From positions 1 through 15,249 of the forward strand of contig JAFXIM010000182.1 of NCBI GenBank assembly GCA_017533165.1: a DNA stretch of 15,249 nt, given 5' to 3'. This stretch comes from Eggerthellaceae bacterium (GTDB lineage: Bacteria > Actinomycetota > Coriobacteriia > Coriobacteriales > Eggerthellaceae). Below are positions 8,398 to 15,249 of the stretch, one piece after another. Below the pieces are notes generated by a model. That model was given only the letters and a program-made list of their open reading frames with translations, was not told where the DNA came from and ran no database searches. The position numbers and the translations under genes are program-made. How positions within the stretch are numbered: position 1 is the first letter of the stretch; every line of letters begins with the position of its first letter.

Positions 8398-8485
8398 AAT
8401 CGCTGAGCGTTTCCGCAGCCGCATCAGATTACATCTTTACGCGGCGTTGGCCTTGCGACGTGCTTTCTGCGGTCTTGCGATCGAG
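8324..8485. repeat. two-copy 81-bp tandem repeat
   Basis: Unit 1 spans 8324-8404 and unit 2 spans 8405-8485. The first 21 bases of each are identical (GAGCGTTTCCGC...CATC). A shared GCGGCG block lies in the middle. A 29-base block (8374-8402 against 8455-8483) differs only by single-base transitions. The middle of the unit has diverged. No open frame with a ribosome binding site covers it. Confidence 0.8.
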
Positions 8486-8566
8486 CGATGCTCTTGCTGC
8501 GTGGCGCTTACCTTCTCCAGCTGATTTTGCAAAGTGACTTTTGGGGAAAAACCCATGGGAATGCGC

Positions 8567-8572
8567 TATACT
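8567..8572 (+). promoter_or_regulatory. -10 element of the pheST T-box transcript
   Basis: TATACT lies just upstream of the first T-box sequences, so transcription would begin near 8579. The only -35-like hexamer, TTGGGG (8541-8546), gives a spacing of 20 bases, which is longer than usual. Confidence 0.5.
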
Positions 8573-8578
8573 TCACGT

Positions 8579-8957
8579 TTACATGCGATGACGAAGACAG
8601 TGGCATGCTGGTTTCTGCGCCTTCAGAGACGGACCTCGTTGGCTGAGAGGGTTCGGGCTGCAGGTGCGTGTCAATTCCCTTCCGAGCAGCGCGTTTGAAC
8701 GCGGACGCACGCGGCCGTTTTGCCGGCTTTGTGCGAGATGTCAAGTAGGGCGCGACGGGTGCTCCCGTCATAGGGCGAAAATGAGCGGGTGGGGCAAGCT
8801 GCTCCCCAAATGTGCGATGGGCGTCATCGGGACTGTTCGTCGCGCGGCGGGGTATCGCGCTTGCTTTCACCAACCAGGGTGGTACCGCGAGAGCCTTCTC
8901 TCGTCCTTGGATCGGAATCGCGTTTCTGATCCAGTGACGCGAGAGGGCTCTTTTTTG
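8579..8957 (+). ncRNA. T-box riboswitch leader, specific for uncharged tRNA-Phe
   Basis: This leader senses uncharged tRNA and lets transcription continue into pheS-pheT when phenylalanine is short. The hallmark AGGGTGGTACCGCG is at 8876-8889. Its TGGT (8880-8883) would pair with an ACCA tRNA end, meaning an adenine discriminator base, as expected for tRNA-Phe. Stem I begins around GATGACGAAGACAGTG (8588-8603), and its upper part holds AGAGACGGACC and GGCTGAGAGG. The specifier is read as TTC at 8675-8677, in the context TCAATTCCCTTCCGAGC; this is a Phe codon, matching the downstream genes. The base after it is C, whereas a purine is more usual. Further hairpins are CGCGT/ACGCG (8690-8703) and GACGGG/CCCGTC (8754-8769). 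The exact 5' end is inferred from the -10 box. Confidence 0.93.
8891..8956 (+). terminator. T-box intrinsic terminator
   Basis: GAGCC (8891-8895) pairs with GGCTC (8946-8950), CTCTCG (8898-8903) with CGAGAG (8940-8945), and an upper arm GGATCGGAA (8909-8917) with TTCTGATCC (8924-8932, one wobble). Six T residues follow. The 5' side directly follows the T-box sequence (8876-8889), whose pairing in the antiterminator competes with this hairpin. Confidence 0.9.
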
Positions 8958-8986
8958 TTGTTAGAGGAACGAAAGGCAGAGTGAAC

Positions 8987-10048
8987 ATGGCAATCACTGA
9001 AGAGCTGTCAAGCCTGCGCGAGCAGACTTTGGCTGCCATTGCTTCGGCTGAGACCTCGGCCGAGCTTGAGCAGGTACGCGTGAGCGTTCTGGGCAAGGCC
9101 GGATCGCTGACCGGTTACCTGCGCTCCATGGGCCAGGTGCCCAAGGAGGAGCGCGCCGTCGTGGGCAAGACGGTGAACGAGACCCGCGTTGCGGTGGAGG
9201 AGGCTTTGGCTGAGGCGAAGGCAAAGCTTGACGCTGCTGAACTCGAGGCCGCAATTGATGCTGCCGCCGTTGACGTGACCCTTCCCGGCCGCGCCCAGCA
9301 GATGGGTACGCGTCATCTGATCAACCGCATGGTGGACGAGATTTCCGAGATCTTCTTGGGTCTGGGCTACACCGTGGCAACTGGTCCTGAGGTGGAGACC
9401 GACTACTATAACTTCACCGCGTTGAACGCTCCGGCCGACCATCCGAGCCGCTCCATGCAAGATACCTTCTACGTGCATGATCTGTCCGGTGACAGCACGG
9501 GTGTGCGCGGCGAGTCCGACGTGCTTTTGCGCACCCAGACCTCTGGCGTGCAGGTGCACGTGATGGAGGATCAGGACCTGCCCATCTACATGATCTGCCC
9601 GGGCACCATCTTCCGTCCCGACGCGGCCGACGCCAACCACCTCCCGCAGTTCAACCAGATCGAGGGCCTCGTCGTCGACGAGGGCATCACCTTCGGCGAC
9701 CTCAAGGGCACGCTTGATTACGTGTGCAAGCAGATTTTCGGTCCAGATCGCAAGACCCGCTTCCGCGCGCACTTCTTCCCCTTTACCGAGCCTTCCGCTG
9801 AGGCTGACGTGAGCTGCGGCGTGTGCGGCGGCAAGGGCTGCCGTGTGTGCAAGGGCACGGGTTGGATTGAGATCCTTGGCTGCGGTATGGTTGACCCGAA
9901 TGTTCTTGCCATGTCGGGCATCGATCCCGAGAAGTATTCCGGCTTCGCCTTCGGCTTCGGCGTCGAGCGCGTTGCCTGCCTGAAGTACAACGTTCCGGAC
10001 CTGCGCATGCTGCTCGAGGGCGACATGCGTTTCCTGCGTCAGTTCTAG
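8987..10048 (+). CDS. pheS: phenylalanine--tRNA ligase alpha subunit
   Basis: PheS is the catalytic alpha subunit of the alpha2-beta2 class II synthetase that charges tRNA-Phe. From ATG 8987 the protein has 353 residues. The N-terminal 85 or so residues form the tRNA-binding coiled coil. The class II core follows, with GTRHLINRM (motif 1 region), LLRTQTSGVQ, the FRPDAADANHLPQFNQIEG block (motif 2 region), and C-terminal GFAFGFGVERVACLKY (motif 3). A small Cys-rich loop, CGVCGGKGCRVCKGTGW, precedes motif 3, as in many Gram-positive PheS proteins. In-frame GTG 8981 is an alternative start. AAAGG (8972-8976) lies ten bases before the ATG but only four before the GTG. Expression is controlled by the T-box immediately upstream. 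pheT follows nine bases after the stop codon. Confidence 0.97.
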   Translation: MAITEELSSLREQTLAAIASAETSAELEQVRVSVLGKAGSLTGYLRSMGQVPKEERAVVGKTVNETRVAVEEALAEAKAKLDAAELEAAIDAAAVDVTLPGRAQQMGTRHLINRMVDEISEIFLGLGYTVATGPEVETDYYNFTALNAPADHPSRSMQDTFYVHDLSGDSTGVRGESDVLLRTQTSGVQVHVMEDQDLPIYMICPGTIFRPDAADANHLPQFNQIEGLVVDEGITFGDLKGTLDYVCKQIFGPDRKTRFRAHFFPFTEPSAEADVSCGVCGGKGCRVCKGTGWIEILGCGMVDPNVLAMSGIDPEKYSGFAFGFGVERVACLKYNVPDLRMLLEGDMRFLRQF

Positions 10049-10057
10049 GGGGCTCAC

Positions 10058-12529
10058 ATGAAGATTTCTTTGAAATGGCTTAACGAATACATCGAGGTGC
10101 CCTCTGATACCAAGGCCCTGTGCGACCGCCTTGACCTTACTGGCACCGGTGTCGAGGGCGTGGAGACGCTCGGCGCTGCCTTTGACGGCGTTGTTGTCGG
10201 TTATGTCGAGGAGTGCGAGGTGCACCCCGATAGCGACCACATGCACGTGGTGAAGGTGAACGTGGGTGCAGAGGAGCCCGTGCAGATCGTGTGCGGCGCG
10301 CCCAACATCGCTGCCGGCATCAAGCTGCCCGTGGCCACTATCGGTGCGGTGCTGCCCGGCGACTTCAAGATCAAGAAGAGCAAGCTGCGCGGCGTGGTGA
10401 GCTGCGGCATGTGCTGCTCCCAGCGTGAGCTGGGCATGGGCAACGATCACGAGGGCATCTGGATCCTTCCCGATGATGCCGAGGTCGGTATGCCCATCGC
10501 TGATTACCTGAAGATGACCGACACCGTACTCGATCTCGAGATCACGCCGAACCGTCCGGATTGCCTGTCCGTCGTTGGCTTCGCACGCGAGCTGGGTGCA
10601 ATGTATCAGACCGACTGGGAAAATCCGCTGCCCGCCATGGTGGATAAGATGGAGCTCGACTCTGCTGCCGAGCCCGCCTGCGCCGCCGTCACCGTGACCA
10701 TCGACGATCCTCAGCGCTGCCCGCGCTACACCGCCCGCGTTATTCGCAACTGCAAGATCGGCCCGAGCCCGGATTGGCTGGTTGAGCGTCTGACCGCTAT
10801 CGGCCAGCGTCCGATCAACAATATCGTCGACGTGACGAACTACATCCTGTTTTTGTTCGGTCAGCCCCTGCATGCCTTCGACCTCGATAAGCTCAAGAAC
10901 GCCGAAGGCCAGGTTAACGTGGTCGTACGCGCTGCCCTCGAGGGCGAGAAGCTCACCACGCTTGACGGCGAGGATCGCGAGCTGACACCTGACATGACCG
11001 TCATCTCCACGCCCGAGCTTGGCGCCATCGCGCTTGCTGGCGTCATGGGCGGCCTTGAGACCGAGGTTACCGATGAGACCGTGAACATCCTGCTCGAGGC
11101 GGCAACTTTCGAGCCTGGTCGCACCAGCCGCACCAGCCGCAACTTGGGCCTGATCTCCGAGTCCTCCATGCGCTATGAGCGCGGCGTAGACGATCACGGC
11201 ATCGAGCTGCGCTCTGCCGCCGCCGCTGCCCTTATGGTTGAGGTTGCCGGTGGTACGGTGAGCTGCGTCGAGGTTAACGCCGAGGGCATCGTTGACGAGT
11301 GGCCGCTTGTGTCCGAGTCCCTCGAGCTCAGCTTCCGCGTGGATCGTTTCTGCGCCATGATGGGCGCCGACATTCCGCGTGACTTCATCGTGGATGTGCT
11401 TGAGCGCCTGGGTTGCCAGGTGGCAGATGGCGAAGGCGAAAACGTTTTGGCCGTTGTGGCGCCTACCTTCCGCCCCGACCTTGAGCGCGAGATCGACCTG
11501 TACGAGGAAGTCCTGCGTCTGTGGGGCATGGACCGCATTCCGTCCACCCTGCCGGGCGGTCGCGGGCGCGTGGGCGTTCGCTCCGAGGAGGAGCTGGTGG
11601 TCGACAAGGTCAACGCCACCCTGCGCGCTTGCGGTCTGAATGAGACCATGACCTATTCCTTTGCTGAGCCTTCTGACATTGAGCGCTTGCGCATGGATGC
11701 CGAGGGCCTGGGTCTTCCCGTGACGCTGATGAATCCGCTCAACGCCGATCAGTCCGTGATGCGTCAGAGCATCATCCCCGGACTTCTGCGCAGCGTGGCT
11801 TACAACCAGAGCCGCGGCGTGAAGAACGTTCAGCTCTACGAGCTCGGCATGGTGTTCTCCACCGCCGAGGGTCGCAAGAAGCCCAAGGAGCGCCGCAAGG
11901 TGGCAGGCGTCATGGCCGGCGCCATGGTCGATGCTGCGTGGAATCAGGCAAGCGTGCCCTTTGACTTCTTCGATGGCAAGGGCGTTCTCGAGAGTCTGGC
12001 CCGCGAGCTGGCTCTGCCTAAGCTGCGTTTCAAGGCGCTGTCCGCTGAAGCTGCCCCGCATCTGCAGCCGGGTCGTGCCGCTGAGATGCTTTGCGGAGGC
12101 ACCGTCATCGGATGGGTTGGCGAGATCCACCCGCTCGCAGCTGCTGCCTTCGAGGCAAACGCCCCGGTGGTTGCCTTCGAGCTCGATGTGGCAGCACTCG
12201 TGAAGTCCTGTCAGCCGGCCCGTCCCTACGTTGACGTGCCCACCTTCCCGGCTGTTTCGGTGGACGCCGCCTTCGTGGTTGCCGAGGCCGTGACGCACGA
12301 GAAGATGGTTCAGTGCATGAGCTCTGCCGGTGGCAAGCTGCTCGAGACCGTGCAGCTCTTCGACGTGTATCGCGATGAGCAGCGCGTGGGTGCGGGCAAG
12401 AAGTCCATGGCTTACGCGCTTACCTATCGTGCAGCCGATCGCACCCTCACGAGCGAGGAGGTCGAGAAGGCCCACGCTCGTCTGGTGCAGAAGGTTTCTG
12501 CGGCAACTGGTGCTGAGGTGCGTGGCTAG
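10058..12529 (+). CDS. pheT: phenylalanine--tRNA ligase beta subunit
   Basis: PheT is the large beta subunit. It binds and positions tRNA-Phe and edits mischarged tyrosine. The protein has 823 residues, normal for bacteria. Order of domains: N-terminal segment MKISLKWLNEYIEV; an EMAP/OB-type tRNA-binding domain (about 40-150, with HPDSDHMHVVKV and VCGAPNI); the B3/B4 editing domain (about 215-380); a B5 domain (about 420-490); the inactive class II-like core; and a C-terminal ferredoxin-fold anticodon-binding domain (about 730-823, ending EEVEKAHARLV). The start is ATG 10058, with AGGGGG at 10047-10052 overlapping the pheS stop codon. The two subunits are therefore coupled on one T-box-controlled transcript, which ends at the terminator after 12550. 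Confidence 0.97.
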   Translation: MKISLKWLNEYIEVPSDTKALCDRLDLTGTGVEGVETLGAAFDGVVVGYVEECEVHPDSDHMHVVKVNVGAEEPVQIVCGAPNIAAGIKLPVATIGAVLPGDFKIKKSKLRGVVSCGMCCSQRELGMGNDHEGIWILPDDAEVGMPIADYLKMTDTVLDLEITPNRPDCLSVVGFARELGAMYQTDWENPLPAMVDKMELDSAAEPACAAVTVTIDDPQRCPRYTARVIRNCKIGPSPDWLVERLTAIGQRPINNIVDVTNYILFLFGQPLHAFDLDKLKNAEGQVNVVVRAALEGEKLTTLDGEDRELTPDMTVISTPELGAIALAGVMGGLETEVTDETVNILLEAATFEPGRTSRTSRNLGLISESSMRYERGVDDHGIELRSAAAAALMVEVAGGTVSCVEVNAEGIVDEWPLVSESLELSFRVDRFCAMMGADIPRDFIVDVLERLGCQVADGEGENVLAVVAPTFRPDLEREIDLYEEVLRLWGMDRIPSTLPGGRGRVGVRSEEELVVDKVNATLRACGLNETMTYSFAEPSDIERLRMDAEGLGLPVTLMNPLNADQSVMRQSIIPGLLRSVAYNQSRGVKNVQLYELGMVFSTAEGRKKPKERRKVAGVMAGAMVDAAWNQASVPFDFFDGKGVLESLARELALPKLRFKALSAEAAPHLQPGRAAEMLCGGTVIGWVGEIHPLAAAAFEANAPVVAFELDVAALVKSCQPARPYVDVPTFPAVSVDAAFVVAEAVTHEKMVQCMSSAGGKLLETVQLFDVYRDEQRVGAGKKSMAYALTYRAADRTLTSEEVEKAHARLVQKVSAATGAEVRG

Positions 12530-12550
12530 ACCTAGCCTGTATGCGAAATG

Positions 12551-12588
12551 GGGCGGGTGCGGACTTGCGGGTCTTGCATCCGCCCTTT
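12551..12588 (+). terminator. terminator of pheST
   Basis: GGGCGGGTGC (12551-12560) pairs with GCATCCGCCC (12576-12585) with one G-T wobble, and GGAC/GTCT pair further inside. TTT then TTTG follow (12586-12594, interrupted by GC). Confidence 0.8.
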
Positions 12589-12591
12589 GCT

Positions 12592-12622
12592 TTGAAGGCG
12601 CGAGTTTGCTCCATGGTAGAAT
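12592..12622 (+). promoter_or_regulatory. possible promoter for the PhnP-like gene
   Basis: TAGAAT at 12617-12622 follows a weak -35-like TTGAAG (12592-12597) at a wide 19-base spacing. The placement directly after the pheT terminator, about 40 bases before the gene, supports it. Confidence 0.4.
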
Positions 12623-12663
12623 TACGCTTGGGAACGAGGTCGCACGAATAGCGAGGAGCGTAT

Positions 12664-13455
12664 ATGAGCAAGCATACCTTCACTTTCATGGGTACGGCAG
12701 CCGGCTGCGGTGTACCGTCTTTCTTCTGCGATTGCCCCGCCTGCAACGAGGCGCGTGAGAATCCCGCCCTGCGTCGCGGTGACTGCGGCGTCATGGTGCG
12801 CGGTGAGAAGACGCTTGTGATTGATACCCCTCCCGATGCTCGCCATCAGCTGCTGCGCGAAAACGTCCGCAGCGTCGATGAGATCATTTTCACGCACGCC
12901 CACTTCGATCACATTGGTGGCCTGGGGGAATACGAATACCTCGTTCAACTGGTACAGAAGCGTCAGATGCCCACCTATGGCAGTGCCATTGCGCTTCAGG
13001 GGATTCTCGCGGAGTTCCACTACATGGACTACTGCCTCGACATGCACGTTTTGGAGCCCTTCGACACGCACGAGTTCGACGGCGTGCGCTATACCGCCCT
13101 GCCCGCCGCACATGCGCCGGGTACCTATGGCTATCTCATCGAGACGCCTAAGACGCGCATGTTCTACGCGTCCGACACCGCCAAGCTGCCGCCGGAGACG
13201 GCTGAGCGCGTTTATGGCTGCGACATTCTGGCCATGGATGCCACCTTCTGGAAGAGAAACTGGAACCCTGATTCCCATCACAGCATTCAGGAGTGCATCG
13301 AAGAGGGTCTTGCGCTTGATGCGAAGCTCATCTACCTCACGCACGTGTGCATGCACTACGACGAGCCCATCACCGTTGCCGAGCTGGAGGACTATCTGAG
13401 TCAGTACGAGGGTCGCGTCCGCTTGGCCTATGACGGGCTTACCTTCCCCATCTAA
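12664..13455 (+). CDS. PhnP-like metallo-beta-lactamase-fold hydrolase
   Basis: A 263-residue cytoplasmic metal-dependent hydrolase. The metal-binding signature THAHFDH spans 77-83 (His78, His80, Asp82, His83). A later His in PAAHAPG (near 150) and Asp in YASDTA complete the usual site. The N-terminus carries a CxCxxC cluster (Cys22, Cys24, Cys27) and the C-terminus a His227 in LTHVCMH. In E. coli PhnP a comparable three-Cys, one-His set binds a structural zinc, so this belongs with the PhnP subgroup of cyclic phosphodiesterases rather than with RNase Z or lactamases. No C-P lyase (phn) genes are adjacent, so a role in phosphonate breakdown is not supported here and the substrate is unknown. 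The start is ATG 12664, with GAGGAG (12653-12658) five bases upstream. Confidence 0.85.
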   Translation: MSKHTFTFMGTAAGCGVPSFFCDCPACNEARENPALRRGDCGVMVRGEKTLVIDTPPDARHQLLRENVRSVDEIIFTHAHFDHIGGLGEYEYLVQLVQKRQMPTYGSAIALQGILAEFHYMDYCLDMHVLEPFDTHEFDGVRYTALPAAHAPGTYGYLIETPKTRMFYASDTAKLPPETAERVYGCDILAMDATFWKRNWNPDSHHSIQECIEEGLALDAKLIYLTHVCMHYDEPITVAELEDYLSQYEGRVRLAYDGLTFPI

Positions 13456-13510
13456 TCGATTGCGTTTTGCATCCTGCTGCAACGTCCGTTTTTCTCATAC
13501 GGGATCCGAG

Positions 13511-13530
13511 GCCTTTTGTCGGGAAAAGGC
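13511..13530. other. short hairpin after the PhnP-like gene
   Basis: GCCTTTT (13511-13517) pairs perfectly with AAAAGGC (13524-13530) around GTCGGG. It lacks a T-tract. A weaker hairpin, TTGCA/TGCAA at 13467-13482, is followed six bases later by five Ts. One of the two may terminate the upstream transcript. Confidence 0.35.
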
Positions 13531-13563
13531 TATTGGATTGTGGCTACTAATTTACCTAATCGC

Positions 13564-13569
13564 TATAAT
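13564..13569 (+). promoter_or_regulatory. -10 element for the molybdoenzyme gene
   Basis: A perfect TATAAT, with transcription expected to start near 13576. No good -35 hexamer lies 16-18 bases upstream (TTGTGG at 13538-13543 is 20 bases away), so the promoter could depend on an activator. Confidence 0.6.
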
Positions 13570-13575
13570 GTGAAT

Positions 13576-13849
13576 TTGGTTTGGGAGAACTGTGCCCACA
13601 TGTCGGAGAGGGCGTGCGGGTAATGTGATCCCAAACTTGCCGGACGTGCGAAAGTGGCGTTGGCGGGCTTATGGCACCGTGGGTTTGATTTGCGGATGTG
13701 AATTACATCTTGTGGTGCGATGAAGTCTCCTGGCCGCTCTTTTACACTGTTCGGCATACGTCGCAACACGTGAGAGCGCTCCGCTTTCGCGGTGCGCTTG
13801 CGATCAAGAGAAGTATAGGAAAAGAGACGGAAAGAAGAGGGGAAGGTTA
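13576..13849 (+). ncRNA. long structured 5' leader of the molybdoenzyme gene, class unknown
   Basis: About 270 bases separate the presumed transcription start from the start codon, with no protein-coding signal. Four successive stems are visible. Stem 1 is GTTTGGGA (13579-13586) with TCCCAAAC (13629-13636), a perfect 8 bp, enclosing CACAT/ATGTG (13597-13601 with 13623-13627). Stem 2 is GCCGGACG (13639-13646) with CGTTGGC (13658-13664), with two wobbles and a bulged A. Stem 3 is GCACC (13674-13678) with GGTGC (13714-13718), enclosing GATGT/ACATC (13695-13709). Stem 4 is AGCGC-CCGC (13775-13784) with GCGG-GCGCT (13789-13798), 9 bp with one mismatch. I do not recognise a known riboswitch. There is no terminator in front of the gene, so any control would act on translation or RNA stability. 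Confidence 0.5.
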
Positions 13850-15249
13850 ATGGCTGAAATCACCAAGACGTCGAACACGCTCATGGATCTCGTTTATCCG
13901 ACGACCGTTTCGACTGAGGTCGACATCCACGCCGAGGGCGTCGAAGTAGTCAAGTCACTTTGCTACTTCTGCCACGCAAACTGCGGCGTTCTTGCTTACG
14001 TCAAAGATGGTGACGTAATCAAGATCGAGGGCGATCCCAATTATTCCAACCAGGGTGGTCTGTGCTGCCGCGGCACCAGCGCGCTGCTGCACGTGAACCA
14101 TCCGGCTCGCATCAACCACGCTCTGAAGCGCGTGGGTGAGAAGGGCGCAGGTCAGTGGGAGCAGATCCCGTATGACCAGGCAATCCAGGAAGTTGCTGAC
14201 AAGCTCAACCAGATCAAGGCTGAGAGCGGCGCCGAGGCAGTTGCCTCCGCCGGCGGCACCACCCGTACCGACGACTTTGCTCGTCGTCGCTTCCTGAACC
14301 AGTTCGGTACCCCGAACGGCTTCCACAACGCACTCCTTTGCTGGATCCCGACCTTCATGGCCGAGACCTGCGTTGCTGGCTGGTCCCCGTTCGAGACCGA
14401 CCTTGGCGCTGCTAAGTCCCTCATCATGTGGGGCTTCAACCCGGGCGCATCCACCCTGCCCGGTATGCGTGGTTACACCGACCTGCAGAAGCAGGGTCTG
14501 AAGATCATCGTGGTTGACCCGCGCTACTCCGAGACCGCTTCTAAGGCTGACCTGTGGCTGCCGCTGCGTCCCGGTTCTGACGCTGCTCTGGCTCTCGCGC
14601 TGCTTCACACCATCATCTGGGAGTTCATGTACGACTTCGACTTCGTCGACAAGTACTGCGCTGACTTCGATGAGCTGCGTGACCACGTTGCACAGTACAC
14701 CCCCGAGTGGGCTTCCGAGATCACCTGGCTCGAGCCCGACCTGATCCGTCAGGCTGCTCGTATGTACGCAACCAACAAGCCCGGCTGCATTCAGTGGGGC
14801 TGCACCTGGGACCAGATCGGTCGTGCTTCCACCACCGGTTCTCATGCCCTGGCTCTCATTCGCGCCGTCTGCGGCAACCTCGACGTCCCCGGTGGCGACG
14901 GCATGCCCGGCCCGGCAATCAACTTCCTCACCGACGAGGAGCTCGAGCTCAACGAGCTGCTCCCCGAGGAGATGAAGGCAAAGCAGATCGGCTCCGACAA
15001 GTTCAAGCTGACCTCTTGGCCCGGCTACCAGCTGATCTCCGACAACGCAAAGCGCACCTGGGGCAAGACCCTGCCCTCCGAGTGGTTCTGCGAGGCTCAC
15101 GGCCCGAGCGTCTTCAAGGCCATCCTCACCGGCGATCCGTATCAGGTTCGCGCGCTCATCTGCAATGCTACCAACCCGATCAACTCCTACGGCGATGCTA
15201 AGATGACTCTTGCCGCTCTGAAGAAGGTCGAGTTCCTGGTTGTCGTTGA
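13850..15249 (+). CDS. molybdopterin-dependent oxidoreductase, DMSO reductase family (3' end outside window)
   Basis: A bis-MGD molybdenum (or tungsten) enzyme; 466 residues are visible of probably 700 or more. The frame stays open to the last base; the TGA at the very end is out of frame. A [4Fe-4S] site is formed by Cys38, Cys41, Cys45 and Cys72 (CYFCHANC ... GGLCCRG). Cys164 in ALLCW is the probable metal ligand, since it lies where the family places Cys, Ser or Sec. IIVVDPRYSETA is the usual cofactor-binding segment. The N-terminus has no twin-arginine or other signal peptide, so the enzyme should be cytoplasmic. The start is ATG 13850, with AGAGGGG (13836-13842) seven bases upstream. Codon use is as strongly biased as in rpsA, suggesting high expression. 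Candidate relatives are soluble coriobacterial catechol dehydroxylases, acetylene hydratase and other cytoplasmic members. The substrate cannot be told from this part. Confidence 0.88.
   Translation, partial: MAEITKTSNTLMDLVYPTTVSTEVDIHAEGVEVVKSLCYFCHANCGVLAYVKDGDVIKIEGDPNYSNQGGLCCRGTSALLHVNHPARINHALKRVGEKGAGQWEQIPYDQAIQEVADKLNQIKAESGAEAVASAGGTTRTDDFARRRFLNQFGTPNGFHNALLCWIPTFMAETCVAGWSPFETDLGAAKSLIMWGFNPGASTLPGMRGYTDLQKQGLKIIVVDPRYSETASKADLWLPLRPGSDAALALALLHTIIWEFMYDFDFVDKYCADFDELRDHVAQYTPEWASEITWLEPDLIRQAARMYATNKPGCIQWGCTWDQIGRASTTGSHALALIRAVCGNLDVPGGDGMPGPAINFLTDEELELNELLPEEMKAKQIGSDKFKLTSWPGYQLISDNAKRTWGKTLPSEWFCEAHGPSVFKAILTGDPYQVRALICNATNPINSYGDAKMTLAALKKVEFLVVV

Noticed and set aside
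8324..8485. CRISPR-like array
   Set aside because: There are only two 81-bp units in direct tandem with no spacers of constant length, and no cas genes nearby.
9810..9870. Cys-rich zinc-ribbon-like insertion in PheS
   Set aside because: The CGVC...CRVCKGTGW loop is, as far as I recall, common in PheS of Gram-positive bacteria, so it is not unusual here.
9008..12475. Very long open antisense frame (over 1100 codons) opposite pheS-pheT, and similar ones opposite uvrB, dtd/recN and the molybdoenzyme gene
   Set aside because: These are by-products of strong third-position GC bias in the real genes. The proteins are His/Ala/Leu-rich with no recognisable domain or ribosome binding site, while the sense strand encodes complete known proteins.
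13576..13849. Moco riboswitch before the molybdoenzyme gene
   Set aside because: The gene context is attractive, but I cannot recognise the conserved Moco motif blocks. It is kept as a structured leader of unknown class.
15247..15249. TGA at the end of the window as the stop of the molybdoenzyme gene
   Set aside because: It is out of frame with ATG 13850. The gene continues past the window, and the 466 visible residues are too few for this family.

Overview
The window reads like a chromosomal stretch of a moderately GC-rich Gram-positive anaerobe, most likely an actinobacterium of class Coriobacteriia, possibly Eggerthellaceae. This placement is inference. It rests on three things: the rpsA / coaE / uvrB neighbourhood, an order familiar from Actinobacteria; a T-box leader and a Gram-positive type SOS box; and a large soluble molybdopterin enzyme, a class that coriobacteria often carry in numbers. 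No rRNA, tRNA, CRISPR array, insertion sequence or phage gene is visible. All complete genes lie on the + strand. The long antisense open frames are shadows.

Layout. Positions 1-690 hold the 3' end of rpsA (two S1 domains and a charged tail), closed by a strong terminator. mnmA (tRNA 2-thiolation) and coaE (last step of CoA synthesis) follow as an overlapping pair, closed by a GC-rich hairpin. uvrB comes next, with a good LexA/SOS box in its promoter region, then dtd (D-aminoacyl-tRNA deacylase) and recN (double-strand break repair). The recN terminator overlaps its own stop codon. A secreted cell-wall protein then joins a CwlO-like coiled coil to an RlpA/3D-like double-psi beta-barrel.

Positions 8277-8986 carry no protein gene. 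They hold a two-copy 81-bp tandem repeat with a 17-bp inverted arm, then a phenylalanine T-box leader (UUC specifier, UGGU tRNA-acceptor match, terminator) that controls pheS-pheT. After the pheT terminator comes a stand-alone PhnP-like metallo-beta-lactamase-fold hydrolase.

The last 1.8 kb is the most open part. A perfect TATAAT -10 box is followed by a leader of about 270 nt containing four successive stems. The first is a perfect 8-bp stem starting a few bases after the presumed transcription start. The leader precedes a cytoplasmic molybdopterin / [4Fe-4S] oxidoreductase with a probable cysteine Mo ligand. That gene has no Tat signal and runs off the window. The structured leader with its molybdoenzyme, and the structured repeat at 8303-8485, are the best candidates for something undescribed.
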